This document shows positions 45,660 to 54,742 of a stretch of 64,000 bases of DNA, in pieces. This stretch comes from Solitalea canadensis DSM 3403. GTDB taxonomy: Bacteria > Bacteroidota > Bacteroidia > Sphingobacteriales > Sphingobacteriaceae. The translations under genes and the position numbers were made by a program. Location of the stretch: contig NC_017770.1 of NCBI RefSeq assembly GCF_000242635.2, positions 2,864,669 to 2,928,668 on the forward strand. The letters run 5' to 3'. The notes beneath the pieces were generated by a model. That model made no database searches, was not told where the DNA came from, and was given only the letters and a program-made list of their open reading frames with translations. Numbering within the stretch: the stretch's first letter is position 1; each line of letters starts with the position of its first letter.

Positions 45660-45803
45660 TAAAATACTTAAGTTTGTGCCATTTCCCAAAAGCACACGTT
45701 TCGTTTGAAATCGCGCGCTTTCAGGTAGTCCATTAAAAACCTCTTCATAACTAACCTAACTGCCGCCTAACCTTTAATAGCCGGCAGTTTAAACACTTTA
45801 TCC

Positions 45804-46139
45804 ATGAGCAATAACAGAATGTGTGAAACAAGAAATCTTGCTAAAAGAGAAAATATACTGATTAATCAATGTATAGATTGCAAAACGGTATACCTGTGGT
45901 GTAACAACTTGGTTCTGACTTTTACGGAGGAGGAATTTATGGCTTTCGGAGAAGTTATCAACTCTTTTGATTTCAAAAGTCATTCAGTTTTATTTCCTGA
46001 TAATATTACAAGGGCAATGATCTTCTCTCCTAATCCTGACATCAGCTTTACTTTTACGAGTGAAGAATTATCGGCCTTGAACTCATCCTTAGCAGAAGCT
46101 TTTTATATGCTGGAAGTTTATAAGCTGATAGAATGTTAA
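45804..46139 (+). CDS. DUF6686-like small protein, divergent from the siderophore receptor
   Basis: The protein has 111 residues. It begins with a cysteine-rich part (MCETRNL, CIDCKTVYLWCNNL), which could bind a metal, and continues with LVLTFTEEEFMAFGEVINSF. The C..C-x-LxxxxxLLxFTxEEF pattern agrees with small Bacteroidota proteins I associate with DUF6686; this is from memory. It has no signal peptide, so it is cytoplasmic. It shares the 280-bp intergenic region and its operator-like palindromes with the receptor, which suggests iron-responsive expression. It converges on the TlpA-type gene with a 6-bp gap. Confidence 0.6.
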   Translation: MSNNRMCETRNLAKRENILINQCIDCKTVYLWCNNLVLTFTEEEFMAFGEVINSFDFKSHSVLFPDNITRAMIFSPNPDISFTFTSEELSALNSSLAEAFYMLEVYKLIEC

Positions 46140-46145
46140 TTTCTA

Positions 46146-47279
46146 TCACTTAAGGACTGTTAGTAATTTATTCCTCAGCTTCTGAGTTTCTGTAAATCGA
46201 TCAACAATGATTCCATTGGGATCTATAAGAACTTGTGTTGGCAAAGCTTTAACGTTATAACTTACAGCAATTTTGCCATCCTTATCTTTATAGAATGCAT
46301 TGATTTGCGGCCAGTTCAATTTATCAGCTCTGACAGCTTGCAACCACTGATCAAGATCCTTATCTAACGACACACTGATAAACTCAACACCTTTATCTTT
46401 ATAAGTATCATACATGGCTTTTAACTGCGAATTATCCGTTCTGCAAGGAGCGCACCAGGAGCTCCAAAAAGTAAGTACGACATATTTACCACGGTAGCCA
46501 CTTAAATAAATATCCTTGCCATCTATTCCTTTGCGAACAAAATCAGGGGCTTTTACTCCATTTTTTTGCGTTTTATTAGCACTCACCTGCGTTCCCAGCT
46601 TTTTACCCCATGATGTTTGTTTTATTTCTGGCATTAATACATTATAACACTCTTCCTGGGCTGTTATTCTTTCTTTCAAAATGTTTCCGGCAAGCCATAC
46701 ACTTAACATATCACCCGGATTTTGCTTGATAAATCGTTCGGTTTGTTCTAGCAGTTTATTGTTAATTCTCTTTTGTTCTTCCTGCAATTCTTTCATTTGA
46801 TTTGCATCTGCTAGTTTCATTTTATCAACCAATACTTCAAGTTGGTTATTTACAATTTGAATCGCGTTAAGATAGCGGGCATAATCTGCATTGATCATCC
46901 CTCCACTCACTTTTGCCTTATCAAGTGAGCCGTATCGACCATCGATGTTAATATTGTACCCATTTTCAATAAAGAATTGAAGGCGGGGTTGTTTTTTAAA
47001 GTTGGTGGAGCCAGGAGAATAGTATTCAGATTTAGCCAATAAGTAGGCCATAACAGGTTCAGCAACAACACTGGAAAACACAAAATCACCATTAACTGTA
47101 TCGGTAGAATCGATCCTTAAATCGCCCGAACGACCTTTATCATAGAAATAAACATAAACTTTGCCATTTCCCACTCCATCTAAATGGCCTTTTATTTTAT
47201 AGGGGTACACAACCGTTTGAGCAACGGAAAACAGGGACAATAAACAAGTGGTAAATAGAAATAAGAGACGTAAAAGCAT
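46146..47279 (-). CDS. TlpA-family thiol-disulfide oxidoreductase with DUF4369 domain
   Basis: The protein has 377 residues: a signal peptide (to SVAQ), a DUF4369-like domain (YKIKGHLDGVGNGKVYVYFY), a helical linker with a coiled-coil-like MKELQEEQKRINNKLLEQTE, and a thioredoxin domain from APDFVRKGIDGKDIYLSGYR. The active site is TFWSSWCAPCRTDNSQ and the cis-Pro loop is NVKALPTQVLIDPNG. It acts in periplasmic disulfide reduction. A perfect 14-bp palindrome sits immediately before its start codon, which could mask the start or regulate it. bshB1 lies upstream on the same strand. Confidence 0.93.
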   Translation of the reverse strand: MLLRLLFLFTTCLLSLFSVAQTVVYPYKIKGHLDGVGNGKVYVYFYDKGRSGDLRIDSTDTVNGDFVFSSVVAEPVMAYLLAKSEYYSPGSTNFKKQPRLQFFIENGYNINIDGRYGSLDKAKVSGGMINADYARYLNAIQIVNNQLEVLVDKMKLADANQMKELQEEQKRINNKLLEQTERFIKQNPGDMLSVWLAGNILKERITAQEECYNVLMPEIKQTSWGKKLGTQVSANKTQKNGVKAPDFVRKGIDGKDIYLSGYRGKYVVLTFWSSWCAPCRTDNSQLKAMYDTYKDKGVEFISVSLDKDLDQWLQAVRADKLNWPQINAFYKDKDGKIAVSYNVKALPTQVLIDPNGIIVDRFTETQKLRNKLLTVLK

Positions 47280-47312
47280 AAATTTCTGTAAGAGATTATC
47301 TTACAGAAATTT
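47280..47312 (-). promoter_or_regulatory. Perfect palindrome abutting the TlpA-type start codon
   Basis: AAATTTCTGTAAGA and TCTTACAGAAATTT are 14-bp perfect complements with a 5-nt loop. On the minus strand the hairpin ends directly at the ATG. It could be an operator, a translation-controlling hairpin or the bshB1 terminator, though no T-run follows. Confidence 0.6.
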
Positions 47313-47343
47313 ACAATTTTATATTTAGTATAAGAAATAGCGA

Positions 47344-48069
47344 TTAACTCAGATCGAAAAGATTGCTGACACCAATGAATTTTTCTGTCTCAAATCCTTC
47401 TCCGTACGCAGCTCCGATTGGTTTACCCAACTCTCTCCCTCTTCCGATTACTGATTCAAAAAATTCTGGTGTAGATATATAGGTTTGAGGTTCTCCTGAT
47501 TGATCTTCAGGATTATAAAACTGGGTTTTAAATGCCTTTAATGAGGCTATTTTAATATCCATTTCTTCCTGTCCGAAACCAACCACTAAATCAGGTGTAA
47601 ACAAACGATCCTGCATATAATGGTAAACGGCTTTAGGTCTCCATTCATGTTGAATTTCACCTTCCAAAGATGTATTTACCTTTCTTAAACCAGAATAAAA
47701 AATAGCATCACGAACCAGTTGTCCACCACGTCCATGATCGGGATGACGGTCCGCAAGCGCATTAGCTAAAACAATATCAGGACGATATTTACGAACCATT
47801 TTTATTATTTCGAGCTGATGTTCTTTATCATTCATAAAAAAACCATCTGCAAAACCCAAATTTTCACGAGCAGACAGACCCAATATTTCCGATGATACTT
47901 CTGCCTCAACCTTACGTGTTTCAGCAGTTCCACGAGTTCCCAACTCGCCTCGTGTAAGGTCAACCACACCTACAGTTTTACCCAGTCGAACATGTTTTGC
48001 AATTGTACCAGAGCAACAAAGCTCGGCATCATCCGGATGTGCAGCAAAAACTAATATATCAAGCTTCAT
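47344..48069 (-). CDS. bshB1: Bacillithiol biosynthesis deacetylase BshB1
   Basis: The protein has 241 residues. It belongs to the LmbE/PIG-L metal-dependent deacetylases: FAAHPDDAELCCSGTIAKH holds the HPDDA zinc motif, DLTRGELGTRGTAETR and GLSARENLGFADGFF are the BshB1-type signature, and ANALADRHPDHGRGGQLVRD carries the third metal ligand. The enzyme deacetylates GlcNAc-malate to GlcN-malate in bacillithiol synthesis, a low-molecular-weight thiol used by many Bacteroidota. bshA and bshC are not in the window. Three repeat units lie between its start and the broken DUF559 gene. Confidence 0.93.
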   Translation of the reverse strand: MKLDILVFAAHPDDAELCCSGTIAKHVRLGKTVGVVDLTRGELGTRGTAETRKVEAEVSSEILGLSARENLGFADGFFMNDKEHQLEIIKMVRKYRPDIVLANALADRHPDHGRGGQLVRDAIFYSGLRKVNTSLEGEIQHEWRPKAVYHYMQDRLFTPDLVVGFGQEEMDIKIASLKAFKTQFYNPEDQSGEPQTYISTPEFFESVIGRGRELGKPIGAAYGEGFETEKFIGVSNLFDLS

Positions 48070-48082
48070 ATGTTGAATTAAG

Positions 48083-48286
48083 ACCCCTAAATCCCCTAAA
48101 GGGGACTTTACTAATCTGTTAAATGTTTTTTATTTTTTCTTTATTTCTTCTAGAACTTACTCATGGGTTAAACCCCTAAATCCCCTAAAGGGGACTTTAC
48201 TAATCTGTTAAATGTTCTTTATTTTTTCTTTATTTCTTCTAGAACTTACTCATGGGTTAAACCCCTAAATCCCCTAAAGGGGACTT
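48083..48286. repeat. 89-bp tandem repeat: CCCCTAAATCCCC hairpin plus decayed DUF559 3' end
   Basis: ACCCCTAAATCCCC recurs at 48083, 48172 and 48261, an 89-bp period. Each start is followed by the hairpin TCCCCTAAAGGGGA and by TTTACTAATCTGTTAAATG and T-rich DNA in the first two units. On the minus strand those units read VLEEIKK.. then HLTD-stop, matching the intact gene end VVKEIKKHLSDQ. The third unit runs directly into the real DUF559 stop at 48287. Confidence 0.85.
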
Positions 48287-48675
48287 TTATTGATCTGATA
48301 AATGTTTCTTTATCTCTTTTACAACCAGTTCAATATTTTCAAGTACCTGATTGTTTGAGAAACGAATTACTTTAAGATTACAAAATTCTATATCTTCTTG
48401 TCTTGCAACATCGTACTTTACATTTTCAGGCAGCTGATGTATTTCACCGTCTTTTCGACTACTAGTTTTGCTGAATGGCAATAGAAGTCAGCAATATAAT
48501 TGGCAATTGGATGTTGACGTCGAAACTTTACCCCTAATTGTTTTTTTGAAATCTTCTCCCATATAATCTTCTCGGCAATAGTCATATGTTCCCTAAGATA
48601 TTTTGCTCTTTCAAAAATTAATGGCCCTGCACCAAAAAACATATCATCTGCCAGTCCCCAGTATTCATTTTTCAT
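48287..48675 (-). pseudogene. DUF559 (Vsr-like PD-(D/E)XK) endonuclease gene, frameshifted
   Basis: Two overlapping frames make one DUF559 protein of about 128 residues. The N-terminal frame (from ATG at 48675) reads FGAGPLIFERAKYLREHMT, AEKIIWEKISKKQLGVKFRR and QHPIANYIADFYCHSAKLVVE. The family continues VExDG-xxH, but here the frame shifts in CGAAAAGAC near 48466. The correct continuation, KDGEIHQLPENVKYDVARQE and CNLKVIRFSNNQVLENI, is in another frame to 48287. Restoring one A in the A-run gives VEKDGEIH. The break is exactly at the catalytic Glu-x-Asp-Gly. It could be a dead gene, an assembly error or recoding. Repeats flank both ends. Confidence 0.85.
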
Positions 48676-48753
48676 AAGTTTTATTCAATACACACAGTCC
48701 TTAATGTCTCAAATGCATAGACCATTAAGACACTGCTCATTCAAATTTCTTTG

Positions 48754-48929
<176 letters not shown>

Positions 48930-49427
48930 TTATCCTCCCAGCAACGCCTTTATCCTCTTCTTCACCCTAGCATTCAATGGTTTTGTTACAGGTAGAAAAT
49001 AATCTACTACAAACCCTTCTTTATTGACAAGGTATTTATGAAAGTTCCACAGTGGTTTAGAGCTTACTTTCCCATTTTTAGCTTTGTCGGAAAGGAATTT
49101 ATATAATGGATGAGCATCTTCTCCCTTAACAGCAATTTTTGAAAACAAAGGAAAAGAAACACCATAGTTCACCTGACAAAACTCTTCGATCTGATCTTCA
49201 GAGCGAGGCTCTTGTCCGCCGAAATCATTGGATGGAAATCCTAAAATTTCAAAATCTTCCTGTTTAAATTCTTCATGCAATTGCTCCAGGTCACTGAGTT
49301 GAGAGGTTAAGCCACATTCGGTGGCGGTATTCACAATAAGCAAAACCTTGCCTTTGTATTTTTCCAGAGAGATCTCTTCACCTTTAATATTTGAGACCTT
49401 GTGATGATAGATATTTGTAATACTCAT
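48930..49427 (-). CDS. Glutathione peroxidase-family thiol peroxidase
   Basis: The protein has 165 residues from the ATG at 49427 (MSITNIYHHKV); the upstream open frame is not needed. The fold is shown by GKVLLIVNTATECGLTSQL with peroxidatic Cys in TECG, FEILGFPSNDFGGQEP (Gln of the catalytic set), and PLWNFHKYLVNKEGFVVDYF (Trp/Asn). Cys replaces selenocysteine as usual in bacteria, where such enzymes often use thioredoxin or bacillithiol rather than glutathione. Its 5' end overlaps the DUF4294 gene by 44 bp. Its 3' end seems to have been partly duplicated with the adjacent repeat. Confidence 0.92.
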   Translation of the reverse strand: MSITNIYHHKVSNIKGEEISLEKYKGKVLLIVNTATECGLTSQLSDLEQLHEEFKQEDFEILGFPSNDFGGQEPRSEDQIEEFCQVNYGVSFPLFSKIAVKGEDAHPLYKFLSDKAKNGKVSSKPLWNFHKYLVNKEGFVVDYFLPVTKPLNARVKKRIKALLGG

Positions 49428-50040
49428 TATAAGCCTGCATATAATCGGGATCACCGACAGATTGAATAATATTTTCTATTTCCCAATCCTCCTTCGGATC
49501 ATAGTTTTCTTTCAAACTATTGCCAAACACGCTTGCTATCGATTGCCAGAAGAAAGCGGTTAACCCATTTTTTAAGTCTTTCAATAACACATAACTGGTG
49601 CGTCCTGTTTCACGGTCAATCAATTTTATTAAAATAGCACCTTGTTTTATGGTCATATTGCGAATATCACGCTCAAAATTTCGCTTAATTTCATCTTCAC
49701 ACTGCTTCACCAACACCTTTCTTTCAGCATCATTCTTTGCCGACTTTAACTGCAATTCAAGTTGCTTATAACGGTACCCAGCATATTTTGCATAAGGCAA
49801 CACTTTCAGCACGTCACGTTTAAGCTTGTTATATTTCTCTCGCTGACGGTCATTTTTCCAAATACGCAAGTCTGAAACCAGTACTTCTTTCAACCACATA
49901 TGCGGAATAGTATCACCATTCATGATATAGGCCTGCATTACAATGGTATCATTCTTACTTTTTACCCACTGCTGTTGCGCATTCGCTGTTTTCACAGCGA
50001 AGAATAACAAGATCAATACCAGTGGTTTTAACAATTTCAT
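49384..50040 (-). CDS. DUF4294 family exported protein
   Basis: The protein has 218 residues from the ATG at 50040 (MKLLKPLVLILLF); upstream in-frame codons precede the signal peptide. The signal ends at ANAQ. The mature part has AYIMNGDTIPHMWLKEVLV, YNKLKRDVLKVLPYAKYAGY and IRNMTIKQGAILIKLIDRETG, the signature of DUF4294, a Bacteroidota-specific periplasmic family of about this size with unknown function. LLKDLKNGLTAFFWQSIASVFG is near the C-terminus. The last 44 bp overlap the start of the gpx gene, so expression is coupled. Confidence 0.88.
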   Translation of the reverse strand: MKLLKPLVLILLFFAVKTANAQQQWVKSKNDTIVMQAYIMNGDTIPHMWLKEVLVSDLRIWKNDRQREKYNKLKRDVLKVLPYAKYAGYRYKQLELQLKSAKNDAERKVLVKQCEDEIKRNFERDIRNMTIKQGAILIKLIDRETGRTSYVLLKDLKNGLTAFFWQSIASVFGNSLKENYDPKEDWEIENIIQSVGDPDYMQAYNEYYKYLSSQGLKY

Positions 50041-50440
50041 TCGATTTAGAATATCAGCAAAGATAAGAGGATTGCCCTCTAACTTCAATCATAGATTACT
50101 TATACGATGTTTAATTCAACAAGTTCAATTATTCAGCCAAAAAACATTACAACGCATCGCCCATTAACTAAAGTATGTTAGGTTAATGATTGTGATTCAC
50201 ATTAAGGTTAAAAACAAGTTAAATTCCGTAAAAAATGAATAACTTTACCCATCCAACAACCCATGAGTTTAGTAACTTTTTTAGGATAAGTTTATCAACT
50301 AACCTCGGATCAATTTAAAACAAAAATCCGTTTAAAAACGTATAACTTATATAACTAATTACTAATAACTTACTTAGCCTGTGTTTACCACACACTGTTT
50401 AATTTTTTTATTCGATAACCATTGACAGGTTAATTCATTT
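50041..50440. other. 400-bp leader/intergenic region upstream of relA/spoT
   Basis: AT-rich divergent spacer between the DUF4294 gene and the (p)ppGpp gene. TAACTTTA and TAACTTTT occur near 50250-50280 as imperfect -7 boxes. I see no ORF, RNA gene or long palindrome. Confidence 0.4.
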
Positions 50441-52654
50441 ATGAAGGAATTGGTAATAGACCTTGAAGCAGAGAAAACCGAGATTATTAAACGATACAGA
50501 GCTCTTTTACGCGCCTGCAAGCCCACTATGCAAAAAGGTGATAAAAGGGAAATTCGTAAAGCATTTGATATGGCATTGGAAAGCCATAAAGATATGCGAC
50601 GAAAATCCGGAGAGCCTTATATTTATCATCCCATTGCCGTTGCCCAGATTTGCGCTGAAGAAATAGGTTTAGGTACTACTTCTATTGTTTGTGCTTTATT
50701 GCACGACACGGTAGAAGATACACACATGACGCTCGAAGATATTGAGCGTGAATTTGGCAAAAAAGTAGCTTCCATTATTGATGGACTTACAAAAATTGCC
50801 GGCGTTTTTGATCACACCAGTTCTATACAAGCAGAAAATTTCAGAAAAATGCTGCTTACCCTTGCTGATGATGTGAGGGTGATCTTAATAAAACTTGCCG
50901 ATCGTTTGCATAATATGCGTACGATGGAGCATATGCCGCGCGACAAGCAATTAAAAATTTCTTCGGAAACAATTTATTTGTACGCTCCTCTTGCCCACCG
51001 TTTAGGTTTATATGCTATTAAATCTGAGCTGGAAGATCTGGCAATGAAATATACCGAAACGGCTACCTACAAATTTATTGCTCAAAAACTTGCGGAACGA
51101 AAAACCGAACGCAGCAAATACATAAAAGAATTCATCGACCCAATTAAAACAGCATTAACCGAACAGGGGCTGGTAGCTGATGTGGTGGGTCGCCCTAAGT
51201 CTATTCATTCCATTTGGAATAAAATGCGTTCAAAAGGCGTTCCTTTTGAAGAAGTGTATGACCTTTTTGCCATCAGAGTAATTCTTGATAGCACTCCTGA
51301 AGTAGAGAAAGCCGATTGCTGGAAAGCCTATTCAGTTATTACTGATCTGTACCTTCCTAACCCAGATCGATTGAAAGATTGGATCTCCAGTCCCAAAAGT
51401 AATGGTTATGAATCTCTTCATACCACAGTTATGGGCCCAAAAGGACGCTGGGTTGAGATTCAGATCCGTACGCAACGAATGAACGAAATTGCAGAGAAAG
51501 GATTTGCAGCTCATTGGAAATATAAAGAATCATCCAATGAAAGCGGGCTTGATCAATGGATTCAAAAGGTAAGAGAAACCTTGAATAGTACGGAGTCTAA
51601 TGCGCTTGACTTCCTCGATGATTTCAAGATGAATTTATTTTCTGATGAAGTCTTTGCTTTTACTCCTAAAGGTTCGTTAATAAAACTTCCGAACGGGGCC
51701 ACAGCATTAGACTTTGCTTTTGAAATTCACACCGACGTTGGCAGCAGATGTATAGGAGCCAAAGTAAATCACAAACTGGTTCCGCTGAGTTACAAGATCC
51801 AAAACGGTGATCAGGTAGAAATTCTGACTTCGGCAAAACAAAATCCTAAAGAAGATTGGCTGAATATTGTTATCACAGCTAAAGCCAAGTCAAAAATAAA
51901 ATCACAATTAAAGGAAGAAAAAAGGAAGGTTGCTGAAGATGGAAAAGAGGTTTTAGAGCGAAAAATGAAATCGCTAAAAATTCCTTTCAATCATGACATG
52001 CTTCATAAAATCGCCAACCATTACCGCATACAAAGTATACAGGATCTTTATTACCAGGTTGCCGTTGGTAAATTCGATCAAAACAATCTAAAAGAATATT
52101 TAGAGTCCGAGCGAACTCCTGAGAACAAGCCAGTTGAAAAAATTGAACCTCAATCTCTTGAAAATTATGTAAAAAGTATCAAGAAAAAGGTTGATGACAC
52201 GCTTGTGATCGGTGATGATTTGACAAAAATTGATTATAAACTAGCCCCATGCTGTAATCCGATTCCGGGTGATGATGTTTTTGGCTTTGTTACGGTTAGT
52301 GATGGTATTAAGATTCACCGCACTAATTGTCCGAATGCCGTAAAATTAATGTCGAAATTCGGTTACAGAATTGTAAAAGCACGGTGGACTAATCAACAGG
52401 AAATTGCATTCCTTGCCGGAATCCGGATCCGAGGAATTGATGATGTAGGTGTAATTAACAACATAACGAAGGTTATTTCTAGCGATTTCAAAGTAAACAT
52501 TCGTTCAATTACTGTAGATAGTAATGATGGTGTTTTTGAGGGATCGATAATGGTGTATGTGAATGACACCGATCACTTAAATAATCTTATCAAACAACTA
52601 AGTGAAGCCAAAGGTGTTTTGAGTGTATATAGGTTTGATCATATGCAGTCATAA
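50441..52654 (+). CDS. Bifunctional (p)ppGpp synthetase/hydrolase (RelA/SpoT)
   Basis: The protein has 737 residues. The HD hydrolase domain is intact: YIYHPIAVAQICAEEIG and the metal-binding LLHDTVEDTHMT at about 88-96, then KLADRLHNMRTM. The synthetase domain contains VVGRPKSIHSIWNKM, VYDLFAIRVILD and SSPKSNGYESLHTTVMGPKG. A TGS domain (FSDEVFAFTPKGSLIKLPNG), a Cys-containing zinc-like region (LAPCCNPIPGDDVFGF, HRTNCPNA) and a C-terminal ACT domain follow. Both activities should therefore be present, as usual for the single long RSH of Bacteroidota. fur and purA follow on the same strand. Confidence 0.97.
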   Translation: MKELVIDLEAEKTEIIKRYRALLRACKPTMQKGDKREIRKAFDMALESHKDMRRKSGEPYIYHPIAVAQICAEEIGLGTTSIVCALLHDTVEDTHMTLEDIEREFGKKVASIIDGLTKIAGVFDHTSSIQAENFRKMLLTLADDVRVILIKLADRLHNMRTMEHMPRDKQLKISSETIYLYAPLAHRLGLYAIKSELEDLAMKYTETATYKFIAQKLAERKTERSKYIKEFIDPIKTALTEQGLVADVVGRPKSIHSIWNKMRSKGVPFEEVYDLFAIRVILDSTPEVEKADCWKAYSVITDLYLPNPDRLKDWISSPKSNGYESLHTTVMGPKGRWVEIQIRTQRMNEIAEKGFAAHWKYKESSNESGLDQWIQKVRETLNSTESNALDFLDDFKMNLFSDEVFAFTPKGSLIKLPNGATALDFAFEIHTDVGSRCIGAKVNHKLVPLSYKIQNGDQVEILTSAKQNPKEDWLNIVITAKAKSKIKSQLKEEKRKVAEDGKEVLERKMKSLKIPFNHDMLHKIANHYRIQSIQDLYYQVAVGKFDQNNLKEYLESERTPENKPVEKIEPQSLENYVKSIKKKVDDTLVIGDDLTKIDYKLAPCCNPIPGDDVFGFVTVSDGIKIHRTNCPNAVKLMSKFGYRIVKARWTNQQEIAFLAGIRIRGIDDVGVINNITKVISSDFKVNIRSITVDSNDGVFEGSIMVYVNDTDHLNNLIKQLSEAKGVLSVYRFDHMQS

Positions 52655-52801
52655 AACTTAGTAATCAATACACTGTTTTATAAGTAAAATTAGTATAAGA
52701 TCGGCTCATTATGTGCCGACAAAAAAGTTATTTACAAGTAACAAATAGCAAGTAACTGATATTTAATTCATAAAAAATTAACTTTAATCAGATAAATACG
52801 A

Positions 52802-52828
52802 TATTTTTGGACGCTTTTAAGGAGTATT
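52802..52828 (+). promoter_or_regulatory. -7 box (TATTTTTG) and Shine-Dalgarno (AAGGAG) of fur
   Basis: TATTTTTG at 52802-52809 matches TAnnTTTG. TTTTAAGGAGTATT places AAGGAG 5-7 nt before the ATG, a strong Shine-Dalgarno site of a kind that is uncommon in Bacteroidota. It fixes the start. Confidence 0.55.
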
Positions 52829-53314
52829 ATGCCATCAACAGCTGAAACAACGCAAACCGTAAGGAAAATTTTTGAAGGATATTTAGAAAAAAACAGCCTT
52901 CGTAAAACTCCTGAACGCTTTGCAATCCTCGAAGAGATCTATTCCCGAAACGATCACTTCGATGTGGAGTCTTTATATATCCACATGAAAAATAAAAAAT
53001 ACCGGGTTAGTCGCGCTACCGTTTATAATACATTAGAATTATTGGTTTCGTGCGATTTAGTAACCAAACACCAGTTTGGTAAAAACATGGCTCAGTTTGA
53101 GAAGTCATATGGTTACCGTCAACATGATCATATCATATGTTTGGACTGCGGAAAAGTGGTTGAATTTTGCGACCCTCGCGTACAACAAATTCAGGCTATG
53201 ATGGGTGACCTTTTAAAATTTGAAATCAAACACCATTCATTGAATTTATACGGTGCTTGTACCCGCTTACATGAAGGCGGACAATGTGATTCTTATACAA
53301 ACAAAACAGCTTAA
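52829..53314 (+). CDS. Fur-family transcriptional regulator
   Basis: The protein has 161 residues. A winged-helix domain ([40 protein letters not shown]) is followed by the dimer/metal domain with [20 protein letters not shown], which carries a CxxC structural zinc pair and His residues. The end has [13 protein letters not shown] with a further Cys pair. The family includes Fur (iron), Zur (zinc) and PerR (peroxide); the sequence fits the Bacteroidota 'transcriptional repressor' group, and the sensed metal is not certain. Position after relA/spoT and before purA is conserved in many Bacteroidota. The palindromes at 45536-45659 could be its targets. Confidence 0.93.
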   Translation: MPSTAETTQTVRKIFEGYLEKNSLRKTPERFAILEEIYSRNDHFDVESLYIHMKNKKYRVSRATVYNTLELLVSCDLVTKHQFGKNMAQFEKSYGYRQHDHIICLDCGKVVEFCDPRVQQIQAMMGDLLKFEIKHHSLNLYGACTRLHEGGQCDSYTNKTA

Positions 53315-53321
53315 TTTTAGA

Positions 53322-53430
53322 TTAGTTCATAGCTATACATCATTGTTCACGGAAAATCTGTGAGCAAGTACATTCATTGTTAGCTAAAGTAAAATGAACT
53401 ATTAACCACGAACAATTAACTATTAAAATT
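53322..53430. repeat. AGTTCATAG / GAACAATTAACTATT word repeat upstream of purA
   Basis: TTAGTTCATAGC, CATTGTTCACGG, CATTCATTGTTAGC, GAACTATTAACC and GAACAATTAACTATT are permutations of the same words on both strands, giving an imperfect inverted repeat that ends 11 bp before the purA ATG. Confidence 0.6.
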
Positions 53431-53441
53431 TTCAAATAACT

Positions 53442-54719
53442 ATGCGCGTAGATGTGTTATTGGGCCTACAATGGGGCGATGAAGGTAAGGGTAAAATTGT
53501 AGACGTACTAAGTCCTGAGTATGATTTGATCGCTCGTTTTCAAGGCGGTCCTAATGCCGGCCACACACTTGAATTTGATGGTAAAAAGTATGTATTAAAT
53601 ACCATTCCATCTGGAGTTTTCAATGAAAACACTTTAAATCTTATTGGTAACGGTGTTGTTATCGACCCTGTTATCTTTAAACGCGAAATTGAAAATTTGC
53701 AAAATAATGGCTACGATCCTATTAAAAATGGCAAATTAATGATCGCTAAAAAAGCACACTTGATCTTGCCTACTCACCAATTACTTGACGCTGCTTATGA
53801 AAGCAATATGGGCGACAAGAAAATCGGTTCAACATTAAAAGGTATCGGCCCAACTTATACTGATAAAATCGGTCGTAAAGGTTTACGTGTTGGAGACACA
53901 ACCTTACCTGACTTTGATCAAAAATATCAACGCATTAAAGAACAACATATTAAAATTCTTGACCAGTATAAATACGATTATTCGGATTTAGCTGAGCGCG
54001 AAGCTAAATTCTTTGAAGCCGTTGAATTATTAAAAAATATGCCTCAGGTAGATGCTGAACACTTAGTTAACAACTACTTAAAATCGGGCAAAAAAGTACT
54101 TGCAGAAGGTGCACAAGGAACATTGTTAGATGTTGACTTTGGTTCTTATCCATTTGTAACTTCTTCAAATACCATTACCGCAGGTGCTTGTACAGGTTTA
54201 GGGGTTGCTCCAAACCGTATTGGTGAAGTAATTGGTATTTTCAAAGCATATTGTACCCGTGTTGGCGGAGGTCCTTTCCCTACAGAATTGGATAATGAAG
54301 TAGGTGAAGAATTGCGTAAAATCGGACATGAATTCGGTGCTACTACCGGTCGCGCACGTCGTACCGGATGGATCGATCTTCCAGCGTTGAAATATGCGAT
54401 CATGCTAAACGGTGCTACTGAATTAGTAATGACTAAAGCAGATGTATTAAGTGGTTTTGAGAAGATCTATGTATGTACTCATTATGAATACATGGGAGAA
54501 AAGATTGACTATATGCCATATGATATTAATACAGTTGCAGCAAAACCAGTATTAAAAGAATTAGAAGGATGGCACGAAGATCTGACAGGAATTACTAAAC
54601 CTGAACAAATTCCTGCTAAGCTGAAAACTTATATCGAATACCTGGAAAAAGAACTGGAAGTACCTATTAAATACTTATCTGTAGGTCCTGATCGTGTTCA
54701 GACTTTAATATTAAAATAG
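53442..54719 (+). CDS. purA: Adenylosuccinate synthetase
   Basis: The protein has 425 residues, typical. GLQWGDEGKGK (residues 8-18) is the IMP/GTP P-loop. FQGGPNAGHT, IGNGVVIDP, IGSTLKGIGPTYTDKIGR and EGAQGTLLDVDFGSYPFVTSS are the other conserved blocks, and TTGRARRTGW binds substrate. The enzyme joins IMP and aspartate with GTP, the first committed step to AMP. It follows fur by about 127 bp that hold a word repeat. Confidence 0.98.
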   Translation: MRVDVLLGLQWGDEGKGKIVDVLSPEYDLIARFQGGPNAGHTLEFDGKKYVLNTIPSGVFNENTLNLIGNGVVIDPVIFKREIENLQNNGYDPIKNGKLMIAKKAHLILPTHQLLDAAYESNMGDKKIGSTLKGIGPTYTDKIGRKGLRVGDTTLPDFDQKYQRIKEQHIKILDQYKYDYSDLAEREAKFFEAVELLKNMPQVDAEHLVNNYLKSGKKVLAEGAQGTLLDVDFGSYPFVTSSNTITAGACTGLGVAPNRIGEVIGIFKAYCTRVGGGPFPTELDNEVGEELRKIGHEFGATTGRARRTGWIDLPALKYAIMLNGATELVMTKADVLSGFEKIYVCTHYEYMGEKIDYMPYDINTVAAKPVLKELEGWHEDLTGITKPEQIPAKLKTYIEYLEKELEVPIKYLSVGPDRVQTLILK

Positions 54720-54742
54720 TTGTCAGATTTGAGATATGCGAT

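Noticed and set aside
48083-48286. Possible CRISPR array or attachment site
   Set aside because: The 89-bp units are similar throughout, and the non-hairpin part matches the DUF559 3' end, so it is a tandem duplication with gene debris.
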